Shown: positions 18,322-28,197, counted from the first letter of the stretch. The stretch is 64,000 bases of DNA from PALG01 sp964495885 (GCA_964495885.1 CAZBWO010000009.1:1-64000); one strand, 5' to 3'. Notes: generated from the letters alone by a model not told the origin. A program made the numbers and translations.

Positions 18322-19208
18322 TTTTGGTATCCAAAACGCTTTAGCTGATTGGGATCATTTCGCCAGTTTTTATTCACTTTCACATATAGCTCTAAGTAGA
18401 TTTGCTTTCCGAAGAACTTTTCCAAATCCTTCCTAGCTTCAATCCCTACCCATTTCAAAGACTGTCCCTTGTGGCCAATGATGATGCCCTTCTGACTCTC
18501 CCGCTCTACCATAATGATAGACCGAATGCGAATTATATCTTCGTCTTCATGGAATTCTTCGGTTTCTATTTCTACCGAATATGGAATCTCCTTTTTATAC
18601 TGAAGTAATATCTGCTCCCTAATGGCTTCATTCACAAAAAACCGCTCGGGTTTATCCGTAAGTTGGTCTTTAGGGTAAAACGCAGGCGATGCTGGAAGTA
18701 ACTCTACAATACGCTGGAATACTTCGGTTACGCCGAAATTTTCCAAAGCGGAAATCGCAAAAATCTCTGCATTGGGCACCTGCTCCTGCCAATGACGCAA
18801 GGCTTCCTGAAGCTTCGCTTCATCCCCTTTGTCAATCTTATTAAGCAACAACAATACAGGAATCTTAGACTGCTGTATTTTTTGCAAAAAGGCTTCATCC
18901 TTCACCGTGGTTTCGCCTAATTCTACCATATACAAAAGGACGTCGGCATCTTCAAAAGCCGACTTCACAAATTCCATCATCTGGGTTTGCAGTTCGTAGG
19001 CAGGCTTGATGATCCCTGGGGTGTCACTAAAAATCACCTGAAAGTGGTCTCCGTTTACAATCCCTAGAATACGGTGACGCGTGGTTTGGGCTTTATTGGT
19101 GATAATAGATAACCGCTCCCCTATAAACGCGTTCATAAGGGTACTTTTTCCTACGTTAGGGTTGCCAATGATATTGACAAATCCTGCTTTATGTGCTTGC
19201 TCTTGCAT
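18318..19208 (-). CDS. era: GTPase Era
   Basis: Era binds the 3' end of 16S rRNA during 30S assembly. The G domain has GNPNVGKST (G1), DTPG (G3) and NKID (G4). The KH domain at the C-terminus contains the GxxG-type loop GIIIGHKGQSLKWVG, followed by LELYVKVNKNWRND. The length of 296 residues is standard. It is minus-strand and close to der. Confidence 0.97.
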   Translation of the reverse strand: MQEQAHKAGFVNIIGNPNVGKSTLMNAFIGERLSIITNKAQTTRHRILGIVNGDHFQVIFSDTPGIIKPAYELQTQMMEFVKSAFEDADVLLYMVELGETTVKDEAFLQKIQQSKIPVLLLLNKIDKGDEAKLQEALRHWQEQVPNAEIFAISALENFGVTEVFQRIVELLPASPAFYPKDQLTDKPERFFVNEAIREQILLQYKKEIPYSVEIETEEFHEDEDIIRIRSIIMVERESQKGIIIGHKGQSLKWVGIEARKDLEKFFGKQIYLELYVKVNKNWRNDPNQLKRFGYQN

Positions 19209-19232
19209 GCTGCAAAAGTAGCACAGAATGGG

Positions 19233-19583
19233 CTATTTAGAAAAATATTCTTGAAGATAGGTGGCAATTTCGGCTTCAAAGGCTTTGAATTGCTTCTTTT
19301 TAACAAGCCCCATGATCAATATAAAGAGAAAGCCCGTAATAAGCATCAATCCCAAAAGGATGATAAAAGGTATGAAAATACGCCAGTCCAACATATTTAG
19401 GTTCCCTACACAAATGACCTTCCCGTTCTTGCGTTGCCCCACCACTACTTGGTTCATTCCGTTAATAACGCGAACCGACTTCTTATTTAAAAGCACCGAT
19501 TTAATTTTATATTCCGGAAAACGGTTGGCAAGGTCCTGCTTCAATTTTTCAATGTCAATGGGGTGGTCTAAAACAAGTTCCAT
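19233..19583 (-). CDS. Hypothetical single-helix membrane protein
   Basis: I place the start at MELVLDHP (19583), skipping a 12-codon extension with no apparent value. The N-terminal 70 residues form a small alpha/beta domain (IEKLKQDLANRFPEYKIKSV, KSVRVINGMNQVVVG). A long hydrophobic segment follows (about 72-100, RIFIPFIILLGLMLITGFLF), and then a short cytoplasmic-like tail. No family is recognised. Confidence 0.65.
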   Translation of the reverse strand: MELVLDHPIDIEKLKQDLANRFPEYKIKSVLLNKKSVRVINGMNQVVVGQRKNGKVICVGNLNMLDWRIFIPFIILLGLMLITGFLFILIMGLVKKKQFKAFEAEIATYLQEYFSK

Positions 19584-19678
19584 AAGGCAAGAGAATTGGT
19601 TAGTTACACAAGAATACAAACAATCTACAACAATTACCTCACAGAAACCATAGACCCCTAAAAAATATATGATTTCAT

Positions 19679-20332
19679 CTACCGACTAAAAAAACCTGTT
19701 ACTTCCAAAACCTCTGCTTCGGTCACGGCAAAAACTCGATCCCCTTCATTTGGCTGCATGGTATACTTTCCGGTAAAAATGCCAAAGGCGGGGAGGATCA
19801 TTTGGTGTTCCGAAAGAAAAAAACAGGCCGTCTTTACCCGTTGCCGCCCCAAACCACTTAACACAACGCCCGGGTGAATATGCCCAGCAATATTAAAAAG
19901 TGCTTCGGAAACGGTAGGATGATGGCTCAATAAAAACCCTTCCTCCTCCAAGGATTCCACTACCCTAATATCCAACGCTTCATAGCGATGGGCTTCAATA
20001 ACATCATGATTGCCTACTACCAAAGTCATGTCTAAGCGTTGCTGCATCTTCCAGTGTGCAAACCAGTCCCACTCTGTGTTTTCAAAACTGTGGAATAAAT
20101 CTCCCAAAAAGACCACATGTGCCACTTCAAAATCCCGCAATACCATATCCAATTTCAAAAAATTCTGCTGAAGGGCCTGCAACGGAACAGCACTTCCGTG
20201 TTTTCTAAAATGGGTCACTTTCCCCAAATGCACATCGGCAATCAATAAAGCCTTTTGTTCCTCCCAATAGATGGCACCGGAAGGATGCAATTGAAAATGC
20301 TGCTGAAGAATTTGAATAGGAAACGACTGCAT
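19679..20332 (-). CDS. pdeM: Ligase-associated DNA damage response endonuclease PdeM
   Basis: This is a calcineurin-like metallophosphoesterase with the full motif set: IADVHLGK (motif I, Asp and His), FLGDLFHS (motif II), VVGNHD (motif III) and GHIHPG (motif V). PdeM is the fourth member of the ligase-associated DNA damage response operon, which otherwise contains an Lhr-like helicase, an ATP-dependent ligase and a beta-lactamase-fold exonuclease. Here it lies 12 bases downstream of the helicase in the same direction. It probably processes DNA ends before ligation; that role is from family knowledge. Confidence 0.9.
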   Translation of the reverse strand: MQSFPIQILQQHFQLHPSGAIYWEEQKALLIADVHLGKVTHFRKHGSAVPLQALQQNFLKLDMVLRDFEVAHVVFLGDLFHSFENTEWDWFAHWKMQQRLDMTLVVGNHDVIEAHRYEALDIRVVESLEEEGFLLSHHPTVSEALFNIAGHIHPGVVLSGLGRQRVKTACFFLSEHQMILPAFGIFTGKYTMQPNEGDRVFAVTEAEVLEVTGFFSR

Positions 20333-20344
20333 GAAGTGTCAAAA

Positions 20345-22801
20345 TTACGTTTTTTCCAATTGCTGCACCATCCGCTTGATGCGGTCTGATAATTTTTCCG
20401 AAGAGAGCTTTTCCCGCAATCGGTCTGTGATAATGGGAAACGAAAAAGGCGTGGGCTTCTCACAGGGTTTCCAAACAATTTCCTGCTGGGAAATACGCTC
20501 CAATGCCAACCGCAAGCGTCCTTCCTCCAGTTGATGTTCAAAAGTTTCCCTGTAGGCTTGCAAAAACAATAAATTATATGGCTCGTATTCTTTAAAGACA
20601 TCAAAAAACAGCTGCGAACTGCTCTGCAAATGTTTACTCTTTACCAACTTATTGGGATAGCCCGTAAATACCAAGCCCGAAATCACTGCAATATCCCGAA
20701 ACTTCCTTCGGGCCATTTCCGAAGCATTCAAACTTTGTTGCAAATCGCTATTTAAATATTCGGTTGTGAACAAATCATTATCCAATACCTGCTGCATATC
20801 TACCAATTGGTCACTCAACAATTCAAAACCATAATCATTAAAGGCAATGGAAAAAGAAATAGGCGACAACAAACTAATTCTATAGGCCAACAAACTGGCC
20901 ATGGCTTCGTGTACAAACCGTCCCTCAAACGGATAAAACACATGGTGATACCCTTCCCGGGTTTGAAACGTTTCAATCAAAAACTCCGAAGGCCCAGGAA
21001 CAATGCTTTCCTTCTGTTGCCGTTCAAAAATAGGCTGCAATGCCTTCAGCTCCCTAGAGGGGCGCTTCGCTTGTTGGGATTCGTACAATTCCTGTCGCAA
21101 CAAATCACTCATTTCCGAAGAAAAACTCATCCGCCCACCCATCCAACTGGGGACTTTGGATGTTTTTTGCTTCGACTTACGCACCAATACTTCCATGTTT
21201 TTAATACGGAAAAGTTCCAGGTTTCTACCGGCAAACGTAAACACATCACCCGGTTTCAGTTTGGAAACAAACCATTCTTCAATACTACCAATATATCCGC
21301 CCTTTAAATACTTTACTTTCAAAATAGCATCACTTACAATGGTGCCAATCTGCAATCGGTGACGCATGGCAATCCCCCGATCGTTCACCACAAATTTCCC
21401 GTCTTCAGCGACCTCTACTTTTTTATAATCATCGTAGGCCTGCAAACTTTGGCTTCCCATCGTGAGGAAGTTCAAAATCCATTGAAACTGCTCTTCCGTA
21501 ATCCCTTGATAGCAAAAAGTGCTCTTGATTTCCCTAAAAATTTCCTTCGCATAAAACCCATTTGAAACTGCTAGCGTGGTTAAATACTGCACCAACACAT
21601 CGTAACTGTCTAAATAGGGCACCCTATCTTCCACAACGGTATGCTTTACCGCTTTCTGCAAGGCCGAAGCTTCTATGAGTTCTATGGCATGGGTGGGCAA
21701 AAAGTAAATCACACTCTCCTCCCCAGGGCGATGCCCGCTGCGTCCCGCGCGTTGCAGGAAACGGGCTACTCCCTTGGGACCACCAATCTGCACAATGGTT
21801 TCCACTGGGGCAAAATCAACCCCTAAATCTAAACTGGAGGTACACACCACCGCCTTCAAACTTTCGTTCCGTATTGCCTCTTCTACCCATAAACGGGTTT
21901 GCTTTTCGATGCTTCCGTGGTGCATGGCAATTTCCCCTGCCAATTCGGGATGGGCCGCCAATATCTTCTGAAACCATATTTCACATTGCGAACGGGTATT
22001 GGTAAACAACAGTGTGGTTTTACTTTGCTGAATGATAGGAATGACCTCCTCCAACAAATGAATCCCCAAATGCCCACGCCACGGAAAACGTTCTGTTTTT
22101 TGGGGAAGAATAGATTTTACGGTAATCTTCTTCCGAAGCTTGGCCCTAATCAATACAGAATTTTGAAACGCTTCGGAAGCAGGCCCCAACAATACTTCCC
22201 GGGCTTGTTCCAAATTACCAATCGTTGCCGAAATACCCCAAATACGAAGCGAGCTGGAAATGGTCTTTAGCCTTGACAAGGCCAATTCCACCTGCACCCC
22301 GCGCTTACTCCCCAACAACTCATGCCATTCATCTACCACCACAGCATACAGCTGCTGAAAGGTTGTATCGTATTTTTTGGAAGCCAACAGTAAGTGTAGA
22401 CTTTCAGGGGTGGTAATGAGTAGATCGGGCATTGCGCGTTTCTGCTTCGCCCGTTCCTTTTGGGACGTATCCCCAGTTCTGATGCCTACGGTTAACGGAA
22501 GGTTCAACTCCTCCACAAAGCGTTCGGTGGCTTGTTTGATTTCCACGGAAAGCGCCCGCAACGGGGTCACCCAAATGGCTTTCAATCCTTTTTTGGGAGA
22601 TTCCGAAGCATGTTTCAGCAAATATTCCAGCACGATAGGCACCCACAGCGCATAGGTTTTCCCACTCCCAGTGGGCGCATTCAACAACCCATGCTTTCCT
22701 TGCAAAAATGCTTTCCAGGTTTGCTGCTGAAAGGGAAACACACTCCAACCTTGCCCTTCAAACCAGTCCGTTGCTATTTGTATGGCTTCTTTTTGATTCA
22801 T
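20345..22801 (-). CDS. Ligase-associated DEXH-box helicase (Lhr-like)
   Basis: The 818-residue helicase has Walker A NAPTGSGKTYALW (about 39-51), motif II VVDEWHELLGSKRG (DEWH box), SATIGN (motif III), and motif VI QRAGRSGHRPGE. These are superfamily 2 features of Lhr-type helicases, followed by the long winged-helix/beta-barrel C-terminus. The specific family is the helicase that travels with an ATP-dependent ligase in a DNA repair operon. It overlaps the ligase stop by four bases, a sign of translational coupling. Confidence 0.93.
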   Translation of the reverse strand: MNQKEAIQIATDWFEGQGWSVFPFQQQTWKAFLQGKHGLLNAPTGSGKTYALWVPIVLEYLLKHASESPKKGLKAIWVTPLRALSVEIKQATERFVEELNLPLTVGIRTGDTSQKERAKQKRAMPDLLITTPESLHLLLASKKYDTTFQQLYAVVVDEWHELLGSKRGVQVELALSRLKTISSSLRIWGISATIGNLEQAREVLLGPASEAFQNSVLIRAKLRKKITVKSILPQKTERFPWRGHLGIHLLEEVIPIIQQSKTTLLFTNTRSQCEIWFQKILAAHPELAGEIAMHHGSIEKQTRLWVEEAIRNESLKAVVCTSSLDLGVDFAPVETIVQIGGPKGVARFLQRAGRSGHRPGEESVIYFLPTHAIELIEASALQKAVKHTVVEDRVPYLDSYDVLVQYLTTLAVSNGFYAKEIFREIKSTFCYQGITEEQFQWILNFLTMGSQSLQAYDDYKKVEVAEDGKFVVNDRGIAMRHRLQIGTIVSDAILKVKYLKGGYIGSIEEWFVSKLKPGDVFTFAGRNLELFRIKNMEVLVRKSKQKTSKVPSWMGGRMSFSSEMSDLLRQELYESQQAKRPSRELKALQPIFERQQKESIVPGPSEFLIETFQTREGYHHVFYPFEGRFVHEAMASLLAYRISLLSPISFSIAFNDYGFELLSDQLVDMQQVLDNDLFTTEYLNSDLQQSLNASEMARRKFRDIAVISGLVFTGYPNKLVKSKHLQSSSQLFFDVFKEYEPYNLLFLQAYRETFEHQLEEGRLRLALERISQQEIVWKPCEKPTPFSFPIITDRLREKLSSEKLSDRIKRMVQQLEKT

Positions 22802-24393
22802 TCCGGAATCAAGGCTTTTAAATCTTCCAGGGTATTGGCTTCTTCCATGGGCTTGTCTTTGCGCCAGCGTAGGATCCTGGGGAAACGTGTGGCAACGCCA
22901 CTTTTGTGCCTACTGGAAGCGGCGATGCCTTCAAAAGCAATTTCAAAGACCCAATGGGGTGTTACGCTTCGCACCGGTCCGAACCGCTCCAAGGTGTTTT
23001 TCTTGATCCAAGCATCCACTTCTTTAAACTCTTTATCTGTCAACCCCGAATATGCCTTGGCAAAGGTCACCAATTCACTCTTGTCGTCATTCCACAACCC
23101 AAAGGTATAATCGGTAAAAAGATTGGAACGGCGTCCATGTCCACGCATCGCATAGGTAAGTACGGCATCAATGGTTAAGGGATCTACCTTCCATTTCCAC
23201 CAATCGCCTTTTTTCCGACCTACCAAATAGGGCGAATCCCATCGCTTCAACATCAATCCTTCGCTATGCTTTTCCCTCGAACGTTCACGTTCTTGAGCCA
23301 CCGATTCCCAGTCCTCAAACTGATACGTTTCCGAGAGGTACAATGGCAATTCCTTCAAGGGCAAACTCCCTAATAACTCCTCCAATAGTTGCCTACGTTT
23401 TTGAAAAGGTTCCTTCCGAAGGTCCTTTCCGTTCCACTCCAACAAATCATACGCCATAATACCTACGGGGTGCTGTTCCATTAGTTTTTTGGAAACGGTC
23501 TTCCGACCAATACGGGTCTGCAAATCCTTAAACGTACCTATTGCCCCCTCCCGAATCACCAACAATTCCCCATCCAAGACGGTACCGTTGGGAAGGGCTT
23601 CGGTAAATACGTGCAACTCTGGGTATTTATCGGTAACTAATTCCTCACCCCGACTCCAGATAAATAATTCGCGGTCCCGTACAATCAACTGCGCCCGAAT
23701 CCCATCCCATTTATGCTCCACACTCCATTCCGAAATAGTCCCCAACATTCCCACACCACCTTCCAAGGCATACGCTAAATAGAAGGGATAGGGTTTGGAA
23801 ATCAGATGGGAAGTATCTTCAGCCAACACCAGTTCCTCAAACGGAACGATAGCAGGATCCCAATCGCCCATCAGCTTATACGCCAATTCATCTTCCGAAA
23901 TATCCGTGGCTTGATGCAGGGCTCGGGTCATGAGTTTCTGACTCACTCCTATGCGGAAACCTCCCGTGATGAGTTTGGTAAATACAAAGCGTTCGTAATA
24001 ATCCTGCTGCTGCCAATGGCGAAGGATGTATTCCTTTTTATGGACTTCAGATTTTGGCTTCAGGGCAATCATTTCCAGCAAATAATCTGATAAGGGCTTT
24101 TCCGATTCCCCTTCCGAATTGGGCACTACCAAAGCAATGGTTTCGGCTAAGTCACCTACAATATGGTAGGTTTCCTCAAACAACCACATGGGTATATTTG
24201 CCAATGCTGCGGCCCATTCCCGCAATAAAGTGGTATTCACAGGACGGGAAGGCCTGCGGTGGGAAAGGATGGCGATGGTCCATACTTTATCCTTGGGTGG
24301 GGCTTCCTTAAAATACTGGGCTAAGGCAGCCACCTTTTCGTTGGTTTTATTGGTGCTATCCAAGGTACGTATCAATGTAGCAAATCGTTTCAA
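22798..24393 (-). CDS. ATP-dependent DNA ligase (DNA damage response operon)
   Basis: This 531-residue ligase seals nicks with ATP. The adenylation motif is EHKWDGIRAQLI, with the catalytic Lys in KWDG. Further nucleotidyltransferase motifs are visible: LDGELLVI, EGLMLKRWDSPY and GDWWKWKVDPL. An N-terminal helical domain (1-200) and C-terminal OB domain complete the LigB/LigC-like architecture. It sits at the head of the remaining three-gene repair operon and overlaps both neighbours by four bases. Confidence 0.95.
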   Translation of the reverse strand: MKRFATLIRTLDSTNKTNEKVAALAQYFKEAPPKDKVWTIAILSHRRPSRPVNTTLLREWAAALANIPMWLFEETYHIVGDLAETIALVVPNSEGESEKPLSDYLLEMIALKPKSEVHKKEYILRHWQQQDYYERFVFTKLITGGFRIGVSQKLMTRALHQATDISEDELAYKLMGDWDPAIVPFEELVLAEDTSHLISKPYPFYLAYALEGGVGMLGTISEWSVEHKWDGIRAQLIVRDRELFIWSRGEELVTDKYPELHVFTEALPNGTVLDGELLVIREGAIGTFKDLQTRIGRKTVSKKLMEQHPVGIMAYDLLEWNGKDLRKEPFQKRRQLLEELLGSLPLKELPLYLSETYQFEDWESVAQERERSREKHSEGLMLKRWDSPYLVGRKKGDWWKWKVDPLTIDAVLTYAMRGHGRRSNLFTDYTFGLWNDDKSELVTFAKAYSGLTDKEFKEVDAWIKKNTLERFGPVRSVTPHWVFEIAFEGIAASSRHKSGVATRFPRILRWRKDKPMEEANTLEDLKALIPE

Positions 24394-24617
24394 GTGGCTA
24401 CCTCCTTCCCTTTTTCTGTGTCTTCGGAAGTGAGCTCCCCTTCATACTGCGTAGCCTCGGTGCGGGCGTCATACCCTAATTCCCGTAGGTACTTCGAAAA
24501 GATATCGGTATAGCCATGGGTGGTAATAATCTTGTTTGCCCCCGTAGCTTCAATAGCATCCAGCAAGCCATCCCAGTCACAATGGTCAGAAAGCACGAAA
24601 CCTTTATCAATTGGCAA
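24390..24617 (-). pseudogene. Truncated ligase-associated exonuclease (metallo-beta-lactamase fold)
   Basis: Only the last 70 or so residues remain: DKGFVLSDHCDWDGLLDA, then ATGANKIITTHGYTDIF and an acidic tail. These match the C-terminal segment of the beta-lactamase-fold exonuclease that normally leads this operon, including the SDHxDW and THGYT motifs. The upstream three quarters, with the HxHxDH metal site, are missing. The sequence changes abruptly at about 24611 into an unrelated gene on the other strand. The fragment cannot be an active nuclease. Its stop still overlaps the ligase start by four bases. Confidence 0.88.
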
Positions 24618-25376
24618 AATAGCACCTACAAGACCTTAGTAGATGCATATGAAGCTAAAGTGAGGGAATATAACGATATGCGCTACCAAACCTTTGAACC
24701 GGAACTTCCCGGCGTGGAAGATGAAACCCGTAAATTGGAGTTCAACCCCTTACTCAATAGATCCTTGGAAAAAAGGGAACTTAAACGCCTAGCCATAAAC
24801 ATGCTGGCAGAACCCTTTGGGATTACCGTATACAAAAACCACTACGGCGGCAATAAATTATTCCCCTCGCTTACAGGAAACCTAGATGAAAAGGCTTCCT
24901 ATGCCAAATTCTTTGAACAGTGTTTCGACTGGGAAATCATGGCCTATGTATTTTACCCCTATTACTACGGAGCTACAAGCGACTGGAAAGACCTCTTCAA
25001 ACAGAGCAATGGCACAGACCCCATCTTCCAAGCTTTCCTACAGAGTGGGATGGCCCGTATGGTAGTACCCGTACGCCCAGGTTTTGAAGATGCGGTGGCC
25101 TACTTCCTGGAAACTGGGGAAATATGGAAGGGCAACCAACTGGCCATAGACCGTGACGATGACCTCTACCTCTCCATTGCAGAAGAACTACAACAAACCG
25201 AAGGCAAAGTAGAAAAGGAATGGGAAACCCGCGTACCTACAGACCTTACCATTGTACAGGCCAATGCCGCGCCGTTGGATGAAAACGGACTTCCTTGCTG
25301 TAGCAATGAAGATGAACAGGACAATGTAGGCTACGGTAGCAGCAGAATGTACCTGGAAGGCGAAAGCCCTGCATAA
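24611..25376 (+). pseudogene. C-terminal remnant of a large toxin-locus protein
   Basis: The reading frame is open upstream to 24516, but residues before about 24611 are merely the reverse of the exonuclease. Real sequence starts near WQNSTYKTLVDAYEAKVREY and continues with KNHYGGNKLFP, AYVFYPYYYG and VRPGFEDAVAYFLETGEIW. I recall this as the C-terminus of long proteins that precede polymorphic toxins in Bacteroidota, possibly delivery-linked; the family name is not certain. The N-terminus is lost at the same point where the exonuclease is cut, so this is one recombination join. Whether a shorter product is made from an internal Met (24678) is unknown. Confidence 0.7.
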
Positions 25377-25455
25377 CCTTATTGTTAAACTGCCCCCAAG
25401 GCGGAGTCTGGGGAGATTCTTTTAATTGGGGGTGGTTTTTTAAAAACTTGATACG

Positions 25456-27654
25456 ATGAGTATATTCGATGAGATGTATAGTAGTCCGTTTGGGAATATT
25501 GGAGGGCAGGTATCTTTTCCTAGCCAACTGCCCTTAGAAGCAGATAGCCCTTTTGGAACAGAAAGTCAATTTAATGTTGCAATAGATTTACCCATTGAAG
25601 ATAGTACAGAAGATAATGTGTACACCTATAAATTCTTCTTTGTTAAATCGGGTACCGAAGTTTTCGAATTGTATGGAAACACCAACATTCAACCCAAGGA
25701 CAAGCAAATCCTTATTTTTTATGAACTGGAAAGTGACAGCACCAACAACCTGTTTGGTACGGCATGCCGTGTGAAGATGGGGAATGCAAGAGCCAACTTA
25801 ATGAAAAGCTTATCCCAAAGGAAAAGGCTCATTTCCATAGACGGCAATGGGTCGGAAACTAGAAACTTGGAAGATTGGGCTAAAGAAATAGCCAAAAACA
25901 AAAGAAGTGTAGATGCTAAGGTATTAGCAAACGCAGTCCTCCTAGAACTCATGGGAAAAGGAGACATAGAAAACTTCCTCAAGCATTTGCTCAACCTAAA
26001 CAATATTTTTGCAGACCTCATTACTTTAGGGGTTGAAGAAATGGAGTCATGGAAGTTTACCGAAGAAAACTACGAGTACGGTATCAAAGGCTATAAGCCC
26101 TTACTTCCGGTTCCCAATTATCAAGGGGATGGAAACTTTACTACCAATGGCAAACAACAATTGCAACAACTATCAAGAAGTTTAGACAAAATCATCCTAC
26201 AAACCGCCAAAGTAGGAACAAGAAAAATGGCTCTTCCAGTGGGAGGGTTTTTAGAATATGTTGCAGAAGAATGGTATCTTAAAAACCTACCAGATAGTAT
26301 AAAATCTATCATTAAAAAAGCCCGAACATTATTACGGGATACAGAGAGGTTTATTGACGATATCGAAAAAAACCTAACCCAAGGAATGGCTCTTGCCAAT
26401 GCTTTTCTATGCGGACTAATAAACGGACTCATTTCACTAGTACAATCAATATTTGCAATACTAGCTTTTGCGATAGACAAATACCAATTGGCCGAACTGG
26501 AAAACCTTGGAAAAGAAAAACTAGCTGCCAACCAACAGAACCTGGAGTTTCTGGAAGATGTAATTGATATCATTATAGAAAATGCAGAAAAACTCTTTAA
26601 GGGAGTATTGGCAATCATTGTGACCCTACCTGGGGAACTCTTACAACTGGCCAAGGCCTTGGGCCAAGAGATTAAAGGGTTCTCTAAATACTTTTGGGCA
26701 TTTTTTATTGGCGGGGTATTATTTGAAGTGTTATTGGATATCCTACTAGCCTACCTTACGGGAGGTGTATCAGCCTACACCAAAGCAGCAGAAAAGATTT
26801 CCCGGGTAACCCAAAGGCTTACCAGAAAGGGTATAAAATTGGCACGTGACACTGCCCAGCAGGCAGCCAAGACCACAGCAGAGCTGCTACGGTTCTTACG
26901 GAAGGAACTGGAGGAGTTGGTGGATGCTGTTAAAAGTGGGAAATTTATTGAGTATATAAGAAAAAAAATATTTGCTCTTTTAGGAAAATCAAATAAAGTT
27001 AATGCCCTAACTTTTGATGATTTATTAGACATAGCTATAAAAGCAAATATTAACAAGTTCTACAGTAATAATGAATTTAAAGACATTATTAGAAAGGCCT
27101 TAATCTTAAATGTAGATATACAAGACTTTATTGGTTTTATTAAAGTAGGGAATATAAAAAGTATTAAAGCAAAAGATTTAGTAAAACAAATAGACAATTA
27201 TATCAATATTGTATTAAAAAGGGGCTATCCATTTGGTTTTAATAATCTTAGAGAATTTAAAAATTTTGGTACTGAACTTAAAGTTTTATTAAAAAGGATA
27301 AATTTAGATTCACTTGATATTAGAATACAGGGGTCAGCCTTAAGGGTAAAAGAGGTATCAAAAATTGAGGATTTTGATATTGCAATATTCTTGAAAAGAA
27401 ATAAATTAGAAGAATTTATAAATTTAACTGAGGAAGCACGAAATTTAAAATCTATCAGAAGTGGAAACCCAAAATTCTTAAAAAACTTTGAAAAAAGATT
27501 AAGCAAAGGAAAGATTAGTTCTTTTGATTTTCCTGATATTAATGAAAATACTTTTGACTATGCAAAGAACCAAATTAATTCAAATAAGAAAATTCAAATT
27601 TCAATTATAATTGAAGGATCAGAATTTGACATTCATCCTTATTTAAAGTTTTAA
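25456..27654 (+). CDS. Polymorphic toxin with nucleotidyltransferase-like C-terminus
   Basis: The 732-residue protein lacks a signal peptide. Residues 1-300 are a shared-looking N-terminal region (SPFGNIGGQVSFPSQLPLE; FLEYVAEEWYLKNLP). A hydrophobic stretch at about 310-450 (NAFLCGLINGLISLVQSIF; FIGGVLFEVLLDILLAY) could be membrane-active. From about residue 495 (base 26940) the DNA turns strongly AT-rich, marking a swapped tip domain. The tip contains GSALRVKEVSKIEDFDIAIF, whose GS followed by DFD spacing resembles a nucleotidyltransferase active site, and a late EFDIHPY acidic motif. This modular design with an adjacent immunity gene is typical of polymorphic toxins. The exact target is not known. 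Confidence 0.72.
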   Translation: MSIFDEMYSSPFGNIGGQVSFPSQLPLEADSPFGTESQFNVAIDLPIEDSTEDNVYTYKFFFVKSGTEVFELYGNTNIQPKDKQILIFYELESDSTNNLFGTACRVKMGNARANLMKSLSQRKRLISIDGNGSETRNLEDWAKEIAKNKRSVDAKVLANAVLLELMGKGDIENFLKHLLNLNNIFADLITLGVEEMESWKFTEENYEYGIKGYKPLLPVPNYQGDGNFTTNGKQQLQQLSRSLDKIILQTAKVGTRKMALPVGGFLEYVAEEWYLKNLPDSIKSIIKKARTLLRDTERFIDDIEKNLTQGMALANAFLCGLINGLISLVQSIFAILAFAIDKYQLAELENLGKEKLAANQQNLEFLEDVIDIIIENAEKLFKGVLAIIVTLPGELLQLAKALGQEIKGFSKYFWAFFIGGVLFEVLLDILLAYLTGGVSAYTKAAEKISRVTQRLTRKGIKLARDTAQQAAKTTAELLRFLRKELEELVDAVKSGKFIEYIRKKIFALLGKSNKVNALTFDDLLDIAIKANINKFYSNNEFKDIIRKALILNVDIQDFIGFIKVGNIKSIKAKDLVKQIDNYINIVLKRGYPFGFNNLREFKNFGTELKVLLKRINLDSLDIRIQGSALRVKEVSKIEDFDIAIFLKRNKLEEFINLTEEARNLKSIRSGNPKFLKNFEKRLSKGKISSFDFPDINENTFDYAKNQINSNKKIQISIIIEGSEFDIHPYLKF

Positions 27655-27656
27655 TA

Positions 27657-28028
27657 ATGGAAATAACAGATCACCAAGACGTAACTGTTTATCGAGTTTT
27701 AAATGAAAATGAATATTTAGACTTGGTAGATAATTTAAGTACAAATCAACAAAAAAAGGCTTATACTATTATTTTTGATTCTATAAACGAAGAGACTAAA
27801 ATCATAAATTCATTCTCATTTTCCAAAAATGGAGTACTCGAAATTAAGAGTGAAACCATACTGGATAGCAATGAATTTGTTATAAAGTATATTGAATATA
27901 ATGCAGATTTGGAAATTAAATATTATATCATTTATGATAATTATAGTAATGGAGAAACCAAATTTGAGCGTAAATATGATTCAAATGACATTCTAATAGG
28001 AGAGGAGTTTTTTGAAAGAGATATTTAG
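27657..28028 (+). CDS. Probable immunity protein for the adjacent toxin
   Basis: The 123-residue protein starts two bases after the toxin stop codon, so the pair is certainly co-transcribed. It is acidic and AT-rich like the toxin tip, with no signal or membrane helix, and beta-strand-rich repeats (KIINSFSFSKNG, FVIKYIEYNADLEIKYYIIYDN). I recognise no family. The immunity role is inferred from position and composition only. Confidence 0.6.
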   Translation: MEITDHQDVTVYRVLNENEYLDLVDNLSTNQQKKAYTIIFDSINEETKIINSFSFSKNGVLEIKSETILDSNEFVIKYIEYNADLEIKYYIIYDNYSNGETKFERKYDSNDILIGEEFFERDI

Positions 28029-28043
28029 ATAAGCCCCCCGCTG

Positions 28044-28065
28044 GCGCGGACGTCCACGTCCGTGC
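28044..28065. repeat. Variable-stem hairpin, GCGCGGACGT type
   Basis: The bases form a 10-bp stem (gcgcggacgt against acgtccgtgc) with one G-T wobble, in the 170-base gap after the first immunity gene. It has the same layout as the GCTACCGCGCGAT hairpins at 29002-29262 but with a different inner stem sequence. Confidence 0.65.
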
Positions 28066-28102
28066 CCACTACCAGTCCAACCTAATCTTTTAGGTCACAT
28101 AC

Positions 28103-28187
28103 CACACCCTTTTTTTATAACTTTAGGGAGATAATGCCACACGAAGGAGTGACTATGTCTAATTCTCAATTTCGCGCGGCAGCGGGG
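28103..28187 (+). repeat. 85-bp direct repeat, copy A
   Basis: This block (from cacaccctttttttataac to gcggcagcgggg) recurs at 29315-29399 with few differences. The two copies flank the second immunity-like pair. It includes a conserved gggagataatgccac stretch. It may be a recombination scaffold or an untranslated leader of the cassette. Confidence 0.85.
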
Positions 28188-28197
28188 AATAAACAAT

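Noticed and set aside
24516..24610. Upstream extension of the plus-strand toxin-locus fragment
   Set aside because: These codons are the reverse complement of the exonuclease remnant, so they are not native to that protein.
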